The notes under the pieces were generated by a model that was not told the origin of the DNA, searched no databases, and saw only the letters and a program-made list of their open reading frames with translations. From Bacteroidetes bacterium HGW-Bacteroidetes-2 (GTDB taxonomy: Bacteria; Bacteroidota; Bacteroidia; Flavobacteriales; Flavobacteriaceae), in the NCBI GenBank assembly GCA_002842575.1, contig PHDJ01000003.1:1-64000 (forward strand): a stretch of 64,000 bases of DNA, given 5' to 3'. Below, piece by piece: positions 18,358-27,967 of the stretch (position 1 is the stretch's first letter; each line of letters opens with the position of its first letter). Position numbers and translations under genes: made by a program.

Positions 18358-20193
18358 TTACCCATTCATAGAAATCAAAAACTCCTCATTATTACGGGTT
18401 TTTTTGATTCTGTCATTAATAAATTCCATTGCTTCTACAGGGTTCATGTCTGCAAGGTATTTGCGAAGTACCCACATTCTTTGCAAGGTGTTTTCGTCAA
18501 GTAACAAGTCATCACGACGCGTGCTGGATGAAGTAAGATCCACAGCAGGGAAAATTCGACGGTTGGATATTTTTCTATCTAGCTGAAGCTCCATATTACC
18601 AGTACCTTTAAATTCTTCAAAAATCACTTCATCCATTTTAGAACCGGTATCGGTTAAAGCTGTTGCTATAATGGTAAGTGAACCTCCGTTTTCAATATTT
18701 CTGGCAGCTCCAAAAAAGCGTTTTGGTTTGTGTAATGCATTTGCGTCAACCCCACCACTTAATATTTTTCCAGATGCTGGTTGTACGGTGTTGTAAGCTC
18801 TTGCTAAACGTGTAATAGAATCCAATAAAATAACCACATCGTGACCACATTCTACCAAACGTTTTGCTTTTTCAAGAACAATGTTTGCCACTCGTACATG
18901 TTCATTAGCTTCTTTATCAAAGGTAGAAGCGATAACTTCGCCATTTACATTTCGTTGCATATCGGTTACTTCTTCTGGGCGTTCGTCTATCAACAAAATC
19001 ATTTGATATACTTCCGGATGGTTTGCGGCTATTGCATTGGCAATGTCTTTCAATAAAACCGTTTTACCAGTTTTTGGCTGCGAAACAATCATGCCTCGTT
19101 GTCCTTTTCCTATTGGAGAAAACATGTCCATAATTCGGGTAGAAATAGTGCTTTGTTTTTCGGCCAAACGAAATTTTTCTTCTGGAAATAATGGGGTTAA
19201 GTGTTCAAAGGAAATCCTGTCTCTTACTACATTTGGATTCAGTCCATTAATTTTTATCACTTTAATTAGAGGAAAATATTTTTCACCTTCTTTAGGAGGT
19301 CTTACTTCCCCAAGAACTGTATCCCCCGTTTTTAAACCAAACAAACGTATTTGAGATTGAGAGACATAAATATCATCTGGTGAAGATAAATAGTTGTAAT
19401 CACTAGATCTTAAAAATCCGTAACCATCCTGCATAATATCTAAAACACCTTCGCTTTGTATGATACCATCAAATTCATAATCGGGCTCACGATAGCGATT
19501 GCGCTTGTCTTTATTGCCTTGGGCATTTTGATTTGGGTTGTTTTGATTTGGGTTGTTTTGATTTGGGTTGTTTTGATTTGGGTTGTTTTTAACCGAATTA
19601 GGATTTTGATTTGGATTAGGCTGTTTTTGTCTGTTTTCATTGCGAGACTCCTGAGGTATAGACTTAGAAGAGTCGTTACCATTTACATTTTTTTCCTCAG
19701 CAGGTTTATCTGCAAGTCGATTTTCTTTTTGCCCGTCCTCTCCTTTTGCATGTTTTGGATGTTGCGGCTTAGGGGTTGTTTTTTCGATTTGCTTTGGCTG
19801 AGTGACCACTATACTCTTAGCTCCTGTTTCTTTTTCAACAACAGATGTGTTTTCTATAACAGAAGCATCATTTACTGTTTCAGTAGTGTTACTTTTTTGG
19901 GTAGTGTTTTGGTTTTTATGAGGTGGCCTTTGTGGCGCTTTACGCAGAACATTTACAGCTTTTTTTTGCTCAGAAGCGACTAGCTTGGGTTCTTCTTTTA
20001 CTAATGTTAGCGGCGCAGGTTTCACCTCTTTAATGATAGACTCTACTGCTTTTGGATTTGCAGCTTGATGATCTAAAATTTGATACACTAACTCTGATTT
20101 TTTTAAGGTGCGGTATTTTGGTACACCTAAGGTTTTAGCGATGTCCTGAAGTTCAGGCAGCTTTTGTTCCTTTAATTCTGAAATTTCAAACAT
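18358..20193 (-). CDS. rho: Transcription termination factor Rho with extended low-complexity insert
   Basis: A 611-residue Rho, the hexameric RNA helicase that ends transcription. Residues 1-50 are the Rho N-terminal SAP-like domain ([30 protein letters not shown]). Residues ~55-240 are a charged, Asn/Gln/Pro-rich insert. Then follow the cold-shock RNA-binding domain ([16 protein letters not shown]) and the ATPase: Walker A SQPKTGKT, Walker [18 protein letters not shown], the Q/R loops ([18 protein letters not shown]). Long inserts here are typical of Bacteroidota Rho. Four exact 15-bp repeats encode part of the insert. Confidence 0.97.
   Translation of the reverse strand: MFEISELKEQKLPELQDIAKTLGVPKYRTLKKSELVYQILDHQAANPKAVESIIKEVKPAPLTLVKEEPKLVASEQKKAVNVLRKAPQRPPHKNQNTTQKSNTTETVNDASVIENTSVVEKETGAKSIVVTQPKQIEKTTPKPQHPKHAKGEDGQKENRLADKPAEEKNVNGNDSSKSIPQESRNENRQKQPNPNQNPNSVKNNPNQNNPNQNNPNQNNPNQNAQGNKDKRNRYREPDYEFDGIIQSEGVLDIMQDGYGFLRSSDYNYLSSPDDIYVSQSQIRLFGLKTGDTVLGEVRPPKEGEKYFPLIKVIKINGLNPNVVRDRISFEHLTPLFPEEKFRLAEKQSTISTRIMDMFSPIGKGQRGMIVSQPKTGKTVLLKDIANAIAANHPEVYQMILLIDERPEEVTDMQRNVNGEVIASTFDKEANEHVRVANIVLEKAKRLVECGHDVVILLDSITRLARAYNTVQPASGKILSGGVDANALHKPKRFFGAARNIENGGSLTIIATALTDTGSKMDEVIFEEFKGTGNMELQLDRKISNRRIFPAVDLTSSSTRRDDLLLDENTLQRMWVLRKYLADMNPVEAMEFINDRIKKTRNNEEFLISMNG
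19526..19585 (-). repeat. Four exact 15-bp tandem repeats inside rho
   Basis: Unit TTTTGATTTGGGTTG on the plus strand is repeated four times without change and encodes NPNQN on the rho strand. The 15-bp length keeps the frame when copy number changes. Confidence 0.95.
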
Positions 20194-20361
20194 GAATAAT
20201 ATGGAAGTATTAAAATTTTAATTTTTTAAATAATTTATTTTCCGAAGATGGTAAATTTTAGTTGAAGGATAAATAACCTTGATTGAGTTGGTTATGAATT
20301 ATTACTGCAATAATACAACAATATTTTTATTTTTGATACTATTATGTTTAAAAAGAAACAT

Positions 20362-20369
20362 TATTTTTG
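20362..20369 (+). promoter_or_regulatory. Candidate -7 box of the DUF4293 gene
   Basis: TATTTTTG fits the Bacteroidota TAnnTTTG box and lies 23 bp before ATG 20393. Its position argues against the longer reading frame from 20279. Confidence 0.45.
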
Positions 20370-20392
20370 TGCAAGAATTAAGATTAAAAACA

Positions 20393-20803
20393 ATGATTCA
20401 ACGCATTCAAACTGTATTTATGCTTATTGTAGCACTTATAATGGGCGGGTTATTTGTATGGTTTCCTGTTGTAAAAAATGATGTAGGTGGTTTACTTTTT
20501 CAAAAAAGTGAGCCTATATTTTTTATACTTATCTTTATTTCAATCACTTTATCTATTATTTCTATTTTAAATTATAAAAAAAGGCAACATCAGTTTGTTT
20601 TAAATCGATTAAACATACTGACAAATCTTACTTTACTAGGAGTTTTCGTATATCGATCCCTAACTGTATCCGGAGAAACTTTAATTTCAGAGAAGGGTAT
20701 TGGGATGTTTCTTCCTATTCTTTCTATCGTTTTTTTAGTATTGGCCAATAGGTCAATCAAAAAGGATGAAGATCTTGTAAAATCTGTGGACAGATTGCGT
20801 TAA
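20393..20803 (+). CDS. DUF4293 family membrane protein
   Basis: A 136-residue protein with four hydrophobic segments, starting MIQRIQTVFMLIVALIMG. The MIQRIQT start and the size match DUF4293, a Bacteroidota membrane family of unknown function usually found next to rho, as here. I chose ATG 20393 over the longer frame at 20279 because the extra residues are not family-like and a promoter box lies between. It is divergent from rho. Confidence 0.88.
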   Translation: MIQRIQTVFMLIVALIMGGLFVWFPVVKNDVGGLLFQKSEPIFFILIFISITLSIISILNYKKRQHQFVLNRLNILTNLTLLGVFVYRSLTVSGETLISEKGIGMFLPILSIVFLVLANRSIKKDEDLVKSVDRLR

Positions 20804-20829
20804 ACCTAAATCTTAGTAGTATTAGTGCG

Positions 20830-20862
20830 AAAAACCCGAGGAATGCCATCCTCGGGTTTTTT
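20830..20862 (+). terminator. Terminator after the DUF4293 gene
   Basis: A 13-bp stem AAAAACCCGAGGA/TCCTCGGGTTTTT with a 6-nt loop ends in a T tract, 26 bp past the stop. Confidence 0.92.
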
Positions 20863-20959
20863 AATGTTTGACTTTAAGACCATACGATATATGACGTACG
20901 GACTTGCTTTTTTTTAAATAGGCATTATATAAATAAGAATATTTCTTAAGTCTTGCAAT

Positions 20960-21451
20960 CTATTTTTTAAACTCCACCACTTCCAAATCCCGAATTGTTT
21001 CACCTTCAATCACAAAGCGCAACATGGTTCGCACCTGATGAAAACCATAAATACCTGCGGCTCCAGGATTCATGTGTAGCAACCCCGTTTTTTTATCATG
21101 CATAACTTTAAGTATATGAGAGTGCCCAGAAATAAATAATTTAGGCGGATTTGCATAAATTTCTGAGCGTATTTCCGAATTATATCTTCCCGGATAGCCC
21201 CCTATGTGCGTAATCCACACTTCTACACCTTCACAATAAAAACGATTGTGTAACGGAAATTCCTGCCTAATTTTTGCATCGTCTATATTGCCATAAACGC
21301 CTTTTACTGGCGTTAATGTTTCTATAGCAGTTATAACTTCTCTTTTACCAATATCTCCGGCGTGCCATACCTCATCGGCTTGTTTTACATATTTAAGGAT
21401 TTTATCGTCCATATGACTATGCGTATCGGAAAGTAATAAAATTTTTTTCAC
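20960..21451 (-). CDS. YfcE/MJ0936-type metallophosphoesterase
   Basis: A 163-residue calcineurin-like phosphoesterase. The metal ligands are visible in order: SDTHSH, HAGDIGKRE, GNIDD (YGNID), THIGGYPG and SGHSHILK. Size and motif set match the small YfcE-like phosphodiesterases, active on artificial phosphodiesters; the natural substrate is unknown. It is divergent from truA. Confidence 0.92.
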   Translation of the reverse strand: MKKILLLSDTHSHMDDKILKYVKQADEVWHAGDIGKREVITAIETLTPVKGVYGNIDDAKIRQEFPLHNRFYCEGVEVWITHIGGYPGRYNSEIRSEIYANPPKLFISGHSHILKVMHDKKTGLLHMNPGAAGIYGFHQVRTMLRFVIEGETIRDLEVVEFKK

Positions 21452-21496
21452 TTTTATTTAAGAATTAGAATGCCCTTAAGCATTCTTTGGTTTGTG

Positions 21497-21504
21497 TATC
21501 TTTG
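21497..21504 (+). promoter_or_regulatory. -7 box of truA, which fixes its start
   Basis: TATCTTTG is a perfect TAnnTTTG box. Transcription would start near 21510, so translation cannot begin at the upstream TTG at 21487. Confidence 0.6.
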
Positions 21505-21528
21505 CAACAAACAAAAGTAACAGAATCC

Positions 21529-22272
21529 TTGCGATATTTTATAGAAATAGCTTACAATGGTAAAAACTACTTTGGCTGGCAGTGCCAACCCAACGCTATT
21601 TCGGTACAAGAAACTTTAGAAAAGGCTTTAAGTACTTTATTTAGAGTACCTATAAAAATTGTAGGTGCCGGAAGAACCGACGCAGGGGTTCACGCAAAAC
21701 AAATTTTTGCGCATTTTGATACATTTCAGGATTGGAATCCTATGGATTTGGTTTTTAAATTGAATTCCTTGCTTCCTAACGATATTGCTATTCAATCCAT
21801 TTTCGAGGTTCATAAAAATGCACACGCCAGATTTGATGCTTTGTCCCGAACCTATGTTTACCGAGTTTCCCTTTTAAAAAACCCTTTTACCGTAGGTTAT
21901 GCCTTTCAGATACACCATAAACCAAACATAGCTTTAATGAATGAAGCCGCTAAAGTCTTATTGTTCTATAAAGATTTTCAATGCTTTTCTAAATCAAAAA
22001 CCGATGTAAACACCTATAATTGCACTATTCAATTAGCGGAATGGATTGCCTTAGATAATGAACTTATTTTTACCATAAAAGCAGATCGTTTTCTCCGCAA
22101 TATGGTGCGCGCAATTGTTGGTACTTTATTAGATATTGGCTCCGAAAAAATTACAATACATGACTTACACCAAATAATTAAAGGCAAGGACAGAAGTAAA
22201 GCAGGTGCATCTGTGCCAGCTGAAGGTTTGTATTTAACCAAAATAGAATATCCAGAAAAAATAAATATTTAA
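21529..22272 (+). CDS. truA: tRNA pseudouridine(38-40) synthase
   Basis: A 247-residue TruA, which modifies U38-U40 in the anticodon arm of tRNAs. The catalytic Asp is in GAGRTDAGVHAKQI. Other marks are RYFIEIAYNGKNYFGWQ at the start and FLRNMVRAIVGTLLDIGS near the end. I place the start at TTG 21529, giving MRYFIEIAYNG as in relatives, because a promoter box overlaps the longer reading frame. The stop is followed after 1 bp by the ABC exporter, so the two form an operon. Confidence 0.93.
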   Translation: MRYFIEIAYNGKNYFGWQCQPNAISVQETLEKALSTLFRVPIKIVGAGRTDAGVHAKQIFAHFDTFQDWNPMDLVFKLNSLLPNDIAIQSIFEVHKNAHARFDALSRTYVYRVSLLKNPFTVGYAFQIHHKPNIALMNEAAKVLLFYKDFQCFSKSKTDVNTYNCTIQLAEWIALDNELIFTIKADRFLRNMVRAIVGTLLDIGSEKITIHDLHQIIKGKDRSKAGASVPAEGLYLTKIEYPEKINI

Positions 22273-22273
22273 T

Positions 22274-24037
22274 ATGGCATTATCAGGCAATGCATTTGAT
22301 TTTAAACTATTTGGCAGGCTGCTGCATTTTACAAAGCCTTACCGACTTATCTTTTGGTTTGTTGCCCTATCTGCCATACTTATTTCAGGACTTTCGGTGC
22401 TTCAACCTATACTTTTAGAATATATAATAGACAATTCTATTGTTCCTAAAGACTATGAAAATTTTGTTTATCTCATTTCGTTAATGGGTGCTTTTTTAGT
22501 GCTTGAGGTTATTTTTCAATTTTCTTTTATCTACTTTTCTAATTGGCTGGGTTTAAGTGTTGTTCGCGACATCAGAGTGCAACTGTTTGATAAAATCCTG
22601 TATTTTAAAATGCGGTATTTTGATAAAAGTTCGGTAGGAAGGCTTACTACAAGAGCGGTAAACGATATAGAAACCATTTCAAGTATTTTTGGGGAAGGTT
22701 TGTTTACCATTGCAAGTGATTTGCTTAAAATGCTTGTCATCTTAGCTTTTATGTTTTACCGAAGTTGGGAGCTTACTCTTATCGTCTTGGCTGTGTTTCC
22801 TTTCATTCTTTATGCAACACGAGTATTTCAAAAAGCCATGAAAAAAGCATTTGAAGAGGTAAGAAATCAAGTGGCAAATTTGAATACTTTTATTCAAGAG
22901 CGACTTACCGGAATGAAAATAGTTCAAATATTTACTAGAGAAGAAACGGAATACAAAAATTTTGAAGAAATTAATACCAAACATAAAAATGCCTGGATAA
23001 AAACCGTTTGGTACAACTCGATTTTCTTTGCAGTAACAGAGATGACAGCATCTATTACTATTGGTTTAATTATGTGGTATGGGGGCTTAAAGGTCATTGC
23101 AGGCAGCACAATCACTATTGGTGTCATCGTTGCATTCATACGTCTTTCGCAAATGCTTTTTAGACCTTTAAACCAAATTGCCGATAAATTTAACACCCTT
23201 CAAATGGGTATGGTAGCCGCAAATCGCATCTTTGAAATTTTAGATACCGAAGCCTCCATAGAAGATAAAGGCACACAAGAGTTAAAAGATATAAAAGGGC
23301 ATATCGTTTTTCATGATGTTCATTTTGGGTATGATCAAGAGGAAGAGGTTATTAAAGGTATTTCTTTTGAAGTACAACCCAATCAAACTATTGCCATTGT
23401 TGGCGCTACAGGTGCAGGAAAATCTACTATTATCAACCTACTTTCCCGTTTTTATGAAATTCAGAAAGGAAAAATAACCATTGACCATACCGACATAAAA
23501 AATGTGCCTTTAAAACAGTTGCGAAGTCAAATAAGTGTGGTTCTTCAAGATGTATTTCTTTTTGCGGATACCATTTTAGGAAACATTACACTAAACAATC
23601 CAGAAATTTCAGAAAAAGAGGTAAAGCAGGCCGCTAAAGACATTGGCATTCACAAATTTATAATGACACTGCCAGACGACTATCATTTTAATGTAAAAGA
23701 ACGCGGAGGAATGCTTTCGTCAGGACAACGACAACTCATTGCTTTTTTAAGAGCTTATGTAAGCAATCCTGGAATATTAGTTCTTGATGAAGCGACCTCG
23801 TCTGTAGATTCTTATTCAGAACAACTACTTCAAAAAGCAACCTTAAAAGTTACCGAAGGAAGAACATCAATTGTCATAGCACACCGCCTTGCAACCATCA
23901 AAAAAGCAGATACCATTATTGTGATGGACGAAGGAAAAATTGTTGAAAAGGGTTCACACCAAGAATTACTTAGAATTGAAAATGGATATTACCGCAATTT
24001 ATATGAGGTACAATTTATGGCTGAAGAAATTTTATAA
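22274..24037 (+). CDS. ABC exporter, fused permease and ATPase (MsbA/MDR type)
   Basis: A 587-residue half-transporter. Residues ~20-310 hold six membrane helices (ABC type 1 permease). Residues ~345-580 form the ATPase: Walker A GATGAGKST, Q-loop VVLQDVFLFA, signature LSSGQRQ, Walker B ILVLDEATS, H-loop IAHRLATIKKAD. It should work as a homodimer exporting lipids or drugs; substrate unknown. It is cotranscribed with truA. Confidence 0.93.
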   Translation: MALSGNAFDFKLFGRLLHFTKPYRLIFWFVALSAILISGLSVLQPILLEYIIDNSIVPKDYENFVYLISLMGAFLVLEVIFQFSFIYFSNWLGLSVVRDIRVQLFDKILYFKMRYFDKSSVGRLTTRAVNDIETISSIFGEGLFTIASDLLKMLVILAFMFYRSWELTLIVLAVFPFILYATRVFQKAMKKAFEEVRNQVANLNTFIQERLTGMKIVQIFTREETEYKNFEEINTKHKNAWIKTVWYNSIFFAVTEMTASITIGLIMWYGGLKVIAGSTITIGVIVAFIRLSQMLFRPLNQIADKFNTLQMGMVAANRIFEILDTEASIEDKGTQELKDIKGHIVFHDVHFGYDQEEEVIKGISFEVQPNQTIAIVGATGAGKSTIINLLSRFYEIQKGKITIDHTDIKNVPLKQLRSQISVVLQDVFLFADTILGNITLNNPEISEKEVKQAAKDIGIHKFIMTLPDDYHFNVKERGGMLSSGQRQLIAFLRAYVSNPGILVLDEATSSVDSYSEQLLQKATLKVTEGRTSIVIAHRLATIKKADTIIVMDEGKIVEKGSHQELLRIENGYYRNLYEVQFMAEEIL

Positions 24038-24129
24038 TTTAATTTTACCAATCAAAAAACTATTTATTTTTTTATTTTCTTTAAAACATAAAAATTTTAT
24101 ACCTTTCGTTCATTAACCTTAAAAAAAAA

Positions 24130-24510
24130 GTGATGGTAAAAAATAAATATCAAAAAGTTCTAGACTTAGGTGAACATCTTCAAATTAAAAATGGCGAAGT
24201 TAAAGAAGAAAATGGAAAACTTTATATTAAAGGAACGGCCGAAAATCAATATCAAAAAGATTTACTTTGGAATGAAATTAAAAGTATAGGAGGAGAAAGC
24301 CCAATTGACCTTGTAGCAGACATAACAGTAACAGATGATTCTATATATGCTAAGCATATTGTTAAAAGTGGGGATTCACTTTCTAAAATTGCTAAACAAT
24401 ATTATGGAAACCCAAGTAAATATAATACTATTTTTCAAGCAAATACTGACCAACTAAAGAATCCTGATTTGATTCATCCAGGGCAAATTTTAAAAATTCC
24501 AAACCTATAA
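24130..24510 (+). CDS. BON-LysM domain protein (YgaU/Kbp-like)
   Basis: A 126-residue protein with a BON-like domain at residues ~5-70 and a LysM at ~78-124 (HIVKSGDSLSKIAKQYYGNPSKYNTIFQAN, DLIHPGQILKIP). The same layout is found in YgaU/Kbp, a cytoplasmic potassium-binding protein of E. coli. No signal peptide is seen, which fits that form. ATG at 24133 is also possible. Confidence 0.88.
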   Translation: MMVKNKYQKVLDLGEHLQIKNGEVKEENGKLYIKGTAENQYQKDLLWNEIKSIGGESPIDLVADITVTDDSIYAKHIVKSGDSLSKIAKQYYGNPSKYNTIFQANTDQLKNPDLIHPGQILKIPNL

Positions 24511-24524
24511 ATGCTTCCGCTTTT

Positions 24525-24555
24525 AAGGCTTCTAAAAAACAGAAGCCTTTTTTTT
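24525..24555 (+). terminator. Terminator after the LysM gene
   Basis: A 9-bp stem AAGGCTTCT/AGAAGCCTT with a 7-nt loop and a long T tract. Confidence 0.9.
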
Positions 24556-24616
24556 ATATCAATTAGCAAAATTTTTCGCAGAATAGATGTAATTTTATCT
24601 TTCAAAAAAAAGAGCG

Positions 24617-25615
24617 ATGTCTGCTATAAAAAAAATAAAACAACTAGGTTTTCAATGGGAAACACAAGATCCCTTTCTATTTTGTGCATATCACAAAGAC
24701 AACTATCCTCCCGGTAAAGAAAACTTAGGCCCAGATTTAAACCTACTAAAAGGAAGATACATTGGTCAGGATTTTACTCTAAAAGATGGATGGCGTATGT
24801 ATCATGGCTCAAAGGTTCCGGGGTTTCCTGCGCACCCACATAGTGGTTTTGAAACCGTAACGCTCGTAGAAGAAGGTTTTGCAGACCACAGTGACTCCTT
24901 AGGTGCAGCAGGTCGATTTGGAAATGGCGATGCACAATGGATGACCGCAGGAAAAGGTGTAATGCATTGCGAAATGTTTCCACTTATAAATTCAGATAAA
25001 AACAACCCCTTGTTATTATTTCAGTTGTGGCTTAATCTTCCTAGAAAAAGCAAAAATGTAGATGCCCACTTTAGAATGTTATGGAGTGAAGAAATTCCTG
25101 TACTAAAGGAAAATGGAATGCAAATAAAAATAATTGCAGGAATTTTTAATGGCGTTCAAGCCCCATCTCCTACCCCAAATTCCTGGGCAGCAGACCCTAA
25201 TAATGAAGTTGCCATCTGGACCATCAAAATGGAAGCCGGAGCAACTTGGGAAATTCCTACCGCTTCAGAAGGTATAAACAGAACCTTGTTTTTCTATAAA
25301 GGTAATGAAATAGTTACCGAAGGATTTACCATTCCGCAAGAGCACTCACTAGATTTAATTTCAACCGAAAAAATAACCATCACAAACGGCAATACTCCTG
25401 CTGAATTTTTATTCTTGCAAGGAAAACCCATTGGAGAAACTGTAGTTCAGCAAGGCCCTTTTGTTGCTAATTCAAAAGAAGGCATTCAAGAAACTATTTC
25501 TCAATACCACAAAGATCAGTTTGGTGGATGGCCTTGGCCCAGCCATGAACATGTGCACAGTCCCAAAAAAGGCCGATTTGCCATTCATGCCGATGGTCGT
25601 GAGGAAATAAAATAA
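24617..25615 (+). CDS. Pirin family protein
   Basis: A 332-residue bicupin. The N-terminal cupin has the metal ligands in FPAHPHSGFETVTLVEEG (two His), GDAQWMTAGKGVMHCEM (His and Glu). The C-terminal pirin domain spans about 190-300. Some pirins are quercetinases, others regulators; the sequence does not decide. C-terminal WPWPSHEHVHSPKKGRF is an extension beyond the basic fold. Confidence 0.9.
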   Translation: MSAIKKIKQLGFQWETQDPFLFCAYHKDNYPPGKENLGPDLNLLKGRYIGQDFTLKDGWRMYHGSKVPGFPAHPHSGFETVTLVEEGFADHSDSLGAAGRFGNGDAQWMTAGKGVMHCEMFPLINSDKNNPLLLFQLWLNLPRKSKNVDAHFRMLWSEEIPVLKENGMQIKIIAGIFNGVQAPSPTPNSWAADPNNEVAIWTIKMEAGATWEIPTASEGINRTLFFYKGNEIVTEGFTIPQEHSLDLISTEKITITNGNTPAEFLFLQGKPIGETVVQQGPFVANSKEGIQETISQYHKDQFGGWPWPSHEHVHSPKKGRFAIHADGREEIK

Positions 25616-25652
25616 CTTTAAAGCATGAAGTTTTTAACTTTATATGTTCATT

Positions 25653-27203
25653 TTATAATGAAATTACCGCTTGTTCTGCACATTTTTCACCATCAATAGC
25701 TGCAGAAATAATACCTCCTGCATAGCCAGCACCTTCTCCACAAGGATACAATCCTTTTATATGAATGTGCTCCAGAGTATCTTTATTTCTTGGAATTCTA
25801 ACTGGAGACGAGGTTCTAGATTCGGTGGCATGCACTACGGCTTCATTTGTAAAATATCCTTTCATGCTTTTTCCAAATTCTTTAAACCCTTCTTGTAACG
25901 TTTTATAAATAAAGGATGGCAAAACACTTCCTAATTCCACAGAGGTAACTCCTGGTTTATATGACGTAATGGGCAAATTTGATGACAATTTTCCAGAACT
26001 AAAATCAACTAATCGCTGTGCCGGCGCGGTTTGGGTTTTACCACCTTCTAGCCAAGCTTTTTGTTCTACCTGTTGCTGAAAGTACATGGCAGCAAGTGGC
26101 GAATTTCCAAAAAATTTAAAATCCTGCGGACGCACTTCCACCACGATACCTGAATTAGCAGTAGCCTGATCGCGTTTGCTGGGCGACCAACCATTAGTAA
26201 CTATTTCACCTGGTGATGTAGCACAAGGCGCAATGATCCCACCAGGACACATACAAAAAGAATAAACACCTCTTCCATCCACTTGCTTTACAATACTATA
26301 AGGCGCAGGTGGTAAAAACGCGCCACGATAATCACACGAGTACTGAATGCTATCAATAAGGTCTTGAGGATGCTCTACACGAACTCCTAAGGCAAATGGT
26401 TTTGCTTCTATGGCGATTTGTTTTTTATATAGTAATTCAAAAATATCTCTAGCAGAATGTCCTGTGGCAAGAAGTAATTTTTTACAATTAATGATTCCTC
26501 CATCTTGAAGTGCTACACCTATAATCGACTCATTAAGAGTAAGTATGTCAACTACTCTACTATTAAAAAGTACCTCGCCACCAAATTCAATAATTGTTTT
26601 TGTTATATCCTGAATAATCGCTGGAAGTTTATTGGTCCCGATGTGAGGATGTGCTTCCACTAAAATTTCTTTGGTTGCACCAAAAGCTACAAATAATTCT
26701 AAAATGCGTTGAACATCTCCACGTTTTTTACTCCTGGTGTATAACTTTCCGTCAGAATACGTCCCTGCTCCACCTTCACCAAAACAATAATTAGAATCTT
26801 CGTTTACAATATGTTCGATATTCAATTTTTTTAAATCGCGACGTCTAGCTCTAACTTCTTTTCCTCTTTCAATTACAATAGGTTTTTTGCCAAGTTCAAT
26901 ACAACGCAATGCTGCAAATAAACCGGCTGGTCCAGCACCTACAATAAGAATAACATCTTGCTTAGAAACATCTTTATAGTTAGGCAATTGCGGCAATTTC
27001 TCTATAAAATCTTCTTGTATAAAAATGAGTAGTTTTAGATTAATTTTAATGCTTTTTTGTCTTGCATCTATACTTCGTTTTAAAATTTCTATATGTGAAA
27101 TTTCATGGAAGGGAATTCCAGAATGTTTGGAAACAAAATGTTGAAGCGCTGACGAATTTGCTGCAATTTCGGGAACCACTTGAATACTTAACTCTTTTTG
27201 CAT
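25653..27203 (-). CDS. FAD-dependent dehydrogenase (COG2509 type)
   Basis: A 516-residue flavoprotein. FAD binding is seen at ILIVGAGPAGLFAALRCIELG (GxGxxG), followed by the redox-fold RREDSNYCFGEGGAGTYSDGKLYTR region (ending in SDGKLYTR) and the C-terminal GLYPCGEGAGYAGGIISAAIDG, which binds FAD again. This set of motifs is typical of the uncharacterised FAD-dependent dehydrogenase group. About 70 N-terminal residues precede the Rossmann fold, as in relatives. Substrate unknown. Confidence 0.88.
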   Translation of the reverse strand: MQKELSIQVVPEIAANSSALQHFVSKHSGIPFHEISHIEILKRSIDARQKSIKINLKLLIFIQEDFIEKLPQLPNYKDVSKQDVILIVGAGPAGLFAALRCIELGKKPIVIERGKEVRARRRDLKKLNIEHIVNEDSNYCFGEGGAGTYSDGKLYTRSKKRGDVQRILELFVAFGATKEILVEAHPHIGTNKLPAIIQDITKTIIEFGGEVLFNSRVVDILTLNESIIGVALQDGGIINCKKLLLATGHSARDIFELLYKKQIAIEAKPFALGVRVEHPQDLIDSIQYSCDYRGAFLPPAPYSIVKQVDGRGVYSFCMCPGGIIAPCATSPGEIVTNGWSPSKRDQATANSGIVVEVRPQDFKFFGNSPLAAMYFQQQVEQKAWLEGGKTQTAPAQRLVDFSSGKLSSNLPITSYKPGVTSVELGSVLPSFIYKTLQEGFKEFGKSMKGYFTNEAVVHATESRTSSPVRIPRNKDTLEHIHIKGLYPCGEGAGYAGGIISAAIDGEKCAEQAVISL

Positions 27204-27272
27204 GCCTTAGGTTATATTATGACAAATATAAGCGATTCCTAAGGCAGGTTTAAGAATTTTTCAGTAGGTTTT

Positions 27273-27878
27273 ATGAGAGATTTGTTTATTTTTGGAATTC
27301 CTAAAAAAACCCACTTGATAAATCCCTCAAAAAAAATTGCTAAAAACACACGTTGGCATCGCAAAATTCACAAATATATAGCTATTACTTTGTTTGTTTT
27401 TATGTTTATTATTGGAGTTTCTGGCTTACTTTTAGCTTGGAAAAAAGATTTAAACCTTTTACCTCCTACACAAAAAGACATCACAAATACACCAATACTT
27501 CCTATTGAAAAAATTCAGCAAATAGCCTCTTTATACATTCTTGAAAACACCGATTTAGATGCCACAGTAGATCGAATAGACATTCGTCCAGAAAAAGGAG
27601 TTGCAAAAGTGCGATTTTATAATCATTACAGTGAAGTACAAGTGGGCATCAAATCAGGCAAAATCCTTTCAGTAAAAACAAGAACATCTGATATTATAGA
27701 ACAAATTCATGATGGTTCCATAATCGATTTTTTTATAAAAAGTAACAACGAAGAAGTAAAAAAAATCTATGTAACTATTACCTGCTTAGGATTAATGATG
27801 CTTTCTATCACAGGATTTTATTTGTGGTACAATCCAAAACGTATAAAAAAACGCAAACTAAAAGAGAATTCCAAATAG
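27273..27878 (+). CDS. PepSY-associated membrane protein
   Basis: A 201-residue protein with membrane helices at about 33-55 (HKYIAITLFVFMFIIGVSGLLLAW) and 165-187 (IYVTITCLGLMMLSITGFYLWY). A PepSY-like domain lies between them (VDRIDIRPEKGVAKVRFYN, EVQVGIKSGKILSVKTR). The RWHRKIHKY start is typical of PepSY-TM proteins associated with iron or redox functions. It is a short two-helix form. Confidence 0.85.
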   Translation: MRDLFIFGIPKKTHLINPSKKIAKNTRWHRKIHKYIAITLFVFMFIIGVSGLLLAWKKDLNLLPPTQKDITNTPILPIEKIQQIASLYILENTDLDATVDRIDIRPEKGVAKVRFYNHYSEVQVGIKSGKILSVKTRTSDIIEQIHDGSIIDFFIKSNNEEVKKIYVTITCLGLMMLSITGFYLWYNPKRIKKRKLKENSK

Positions 27879-27967
27879 GTAAGCCTAAAATAAATATGTT
27901 TTGTCTTTAGAAAATTATTGTACATTAGTAACTTACAACTAACTAACTAAATATTACTTCCTTAAAA

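Noticed and set aside
19456-19983. 175-codon plus-strand frame opposite rho
   Set aside because: It is the mirror of rho's repetitive insert and shows only repeats of the same few hydrophobic residues.
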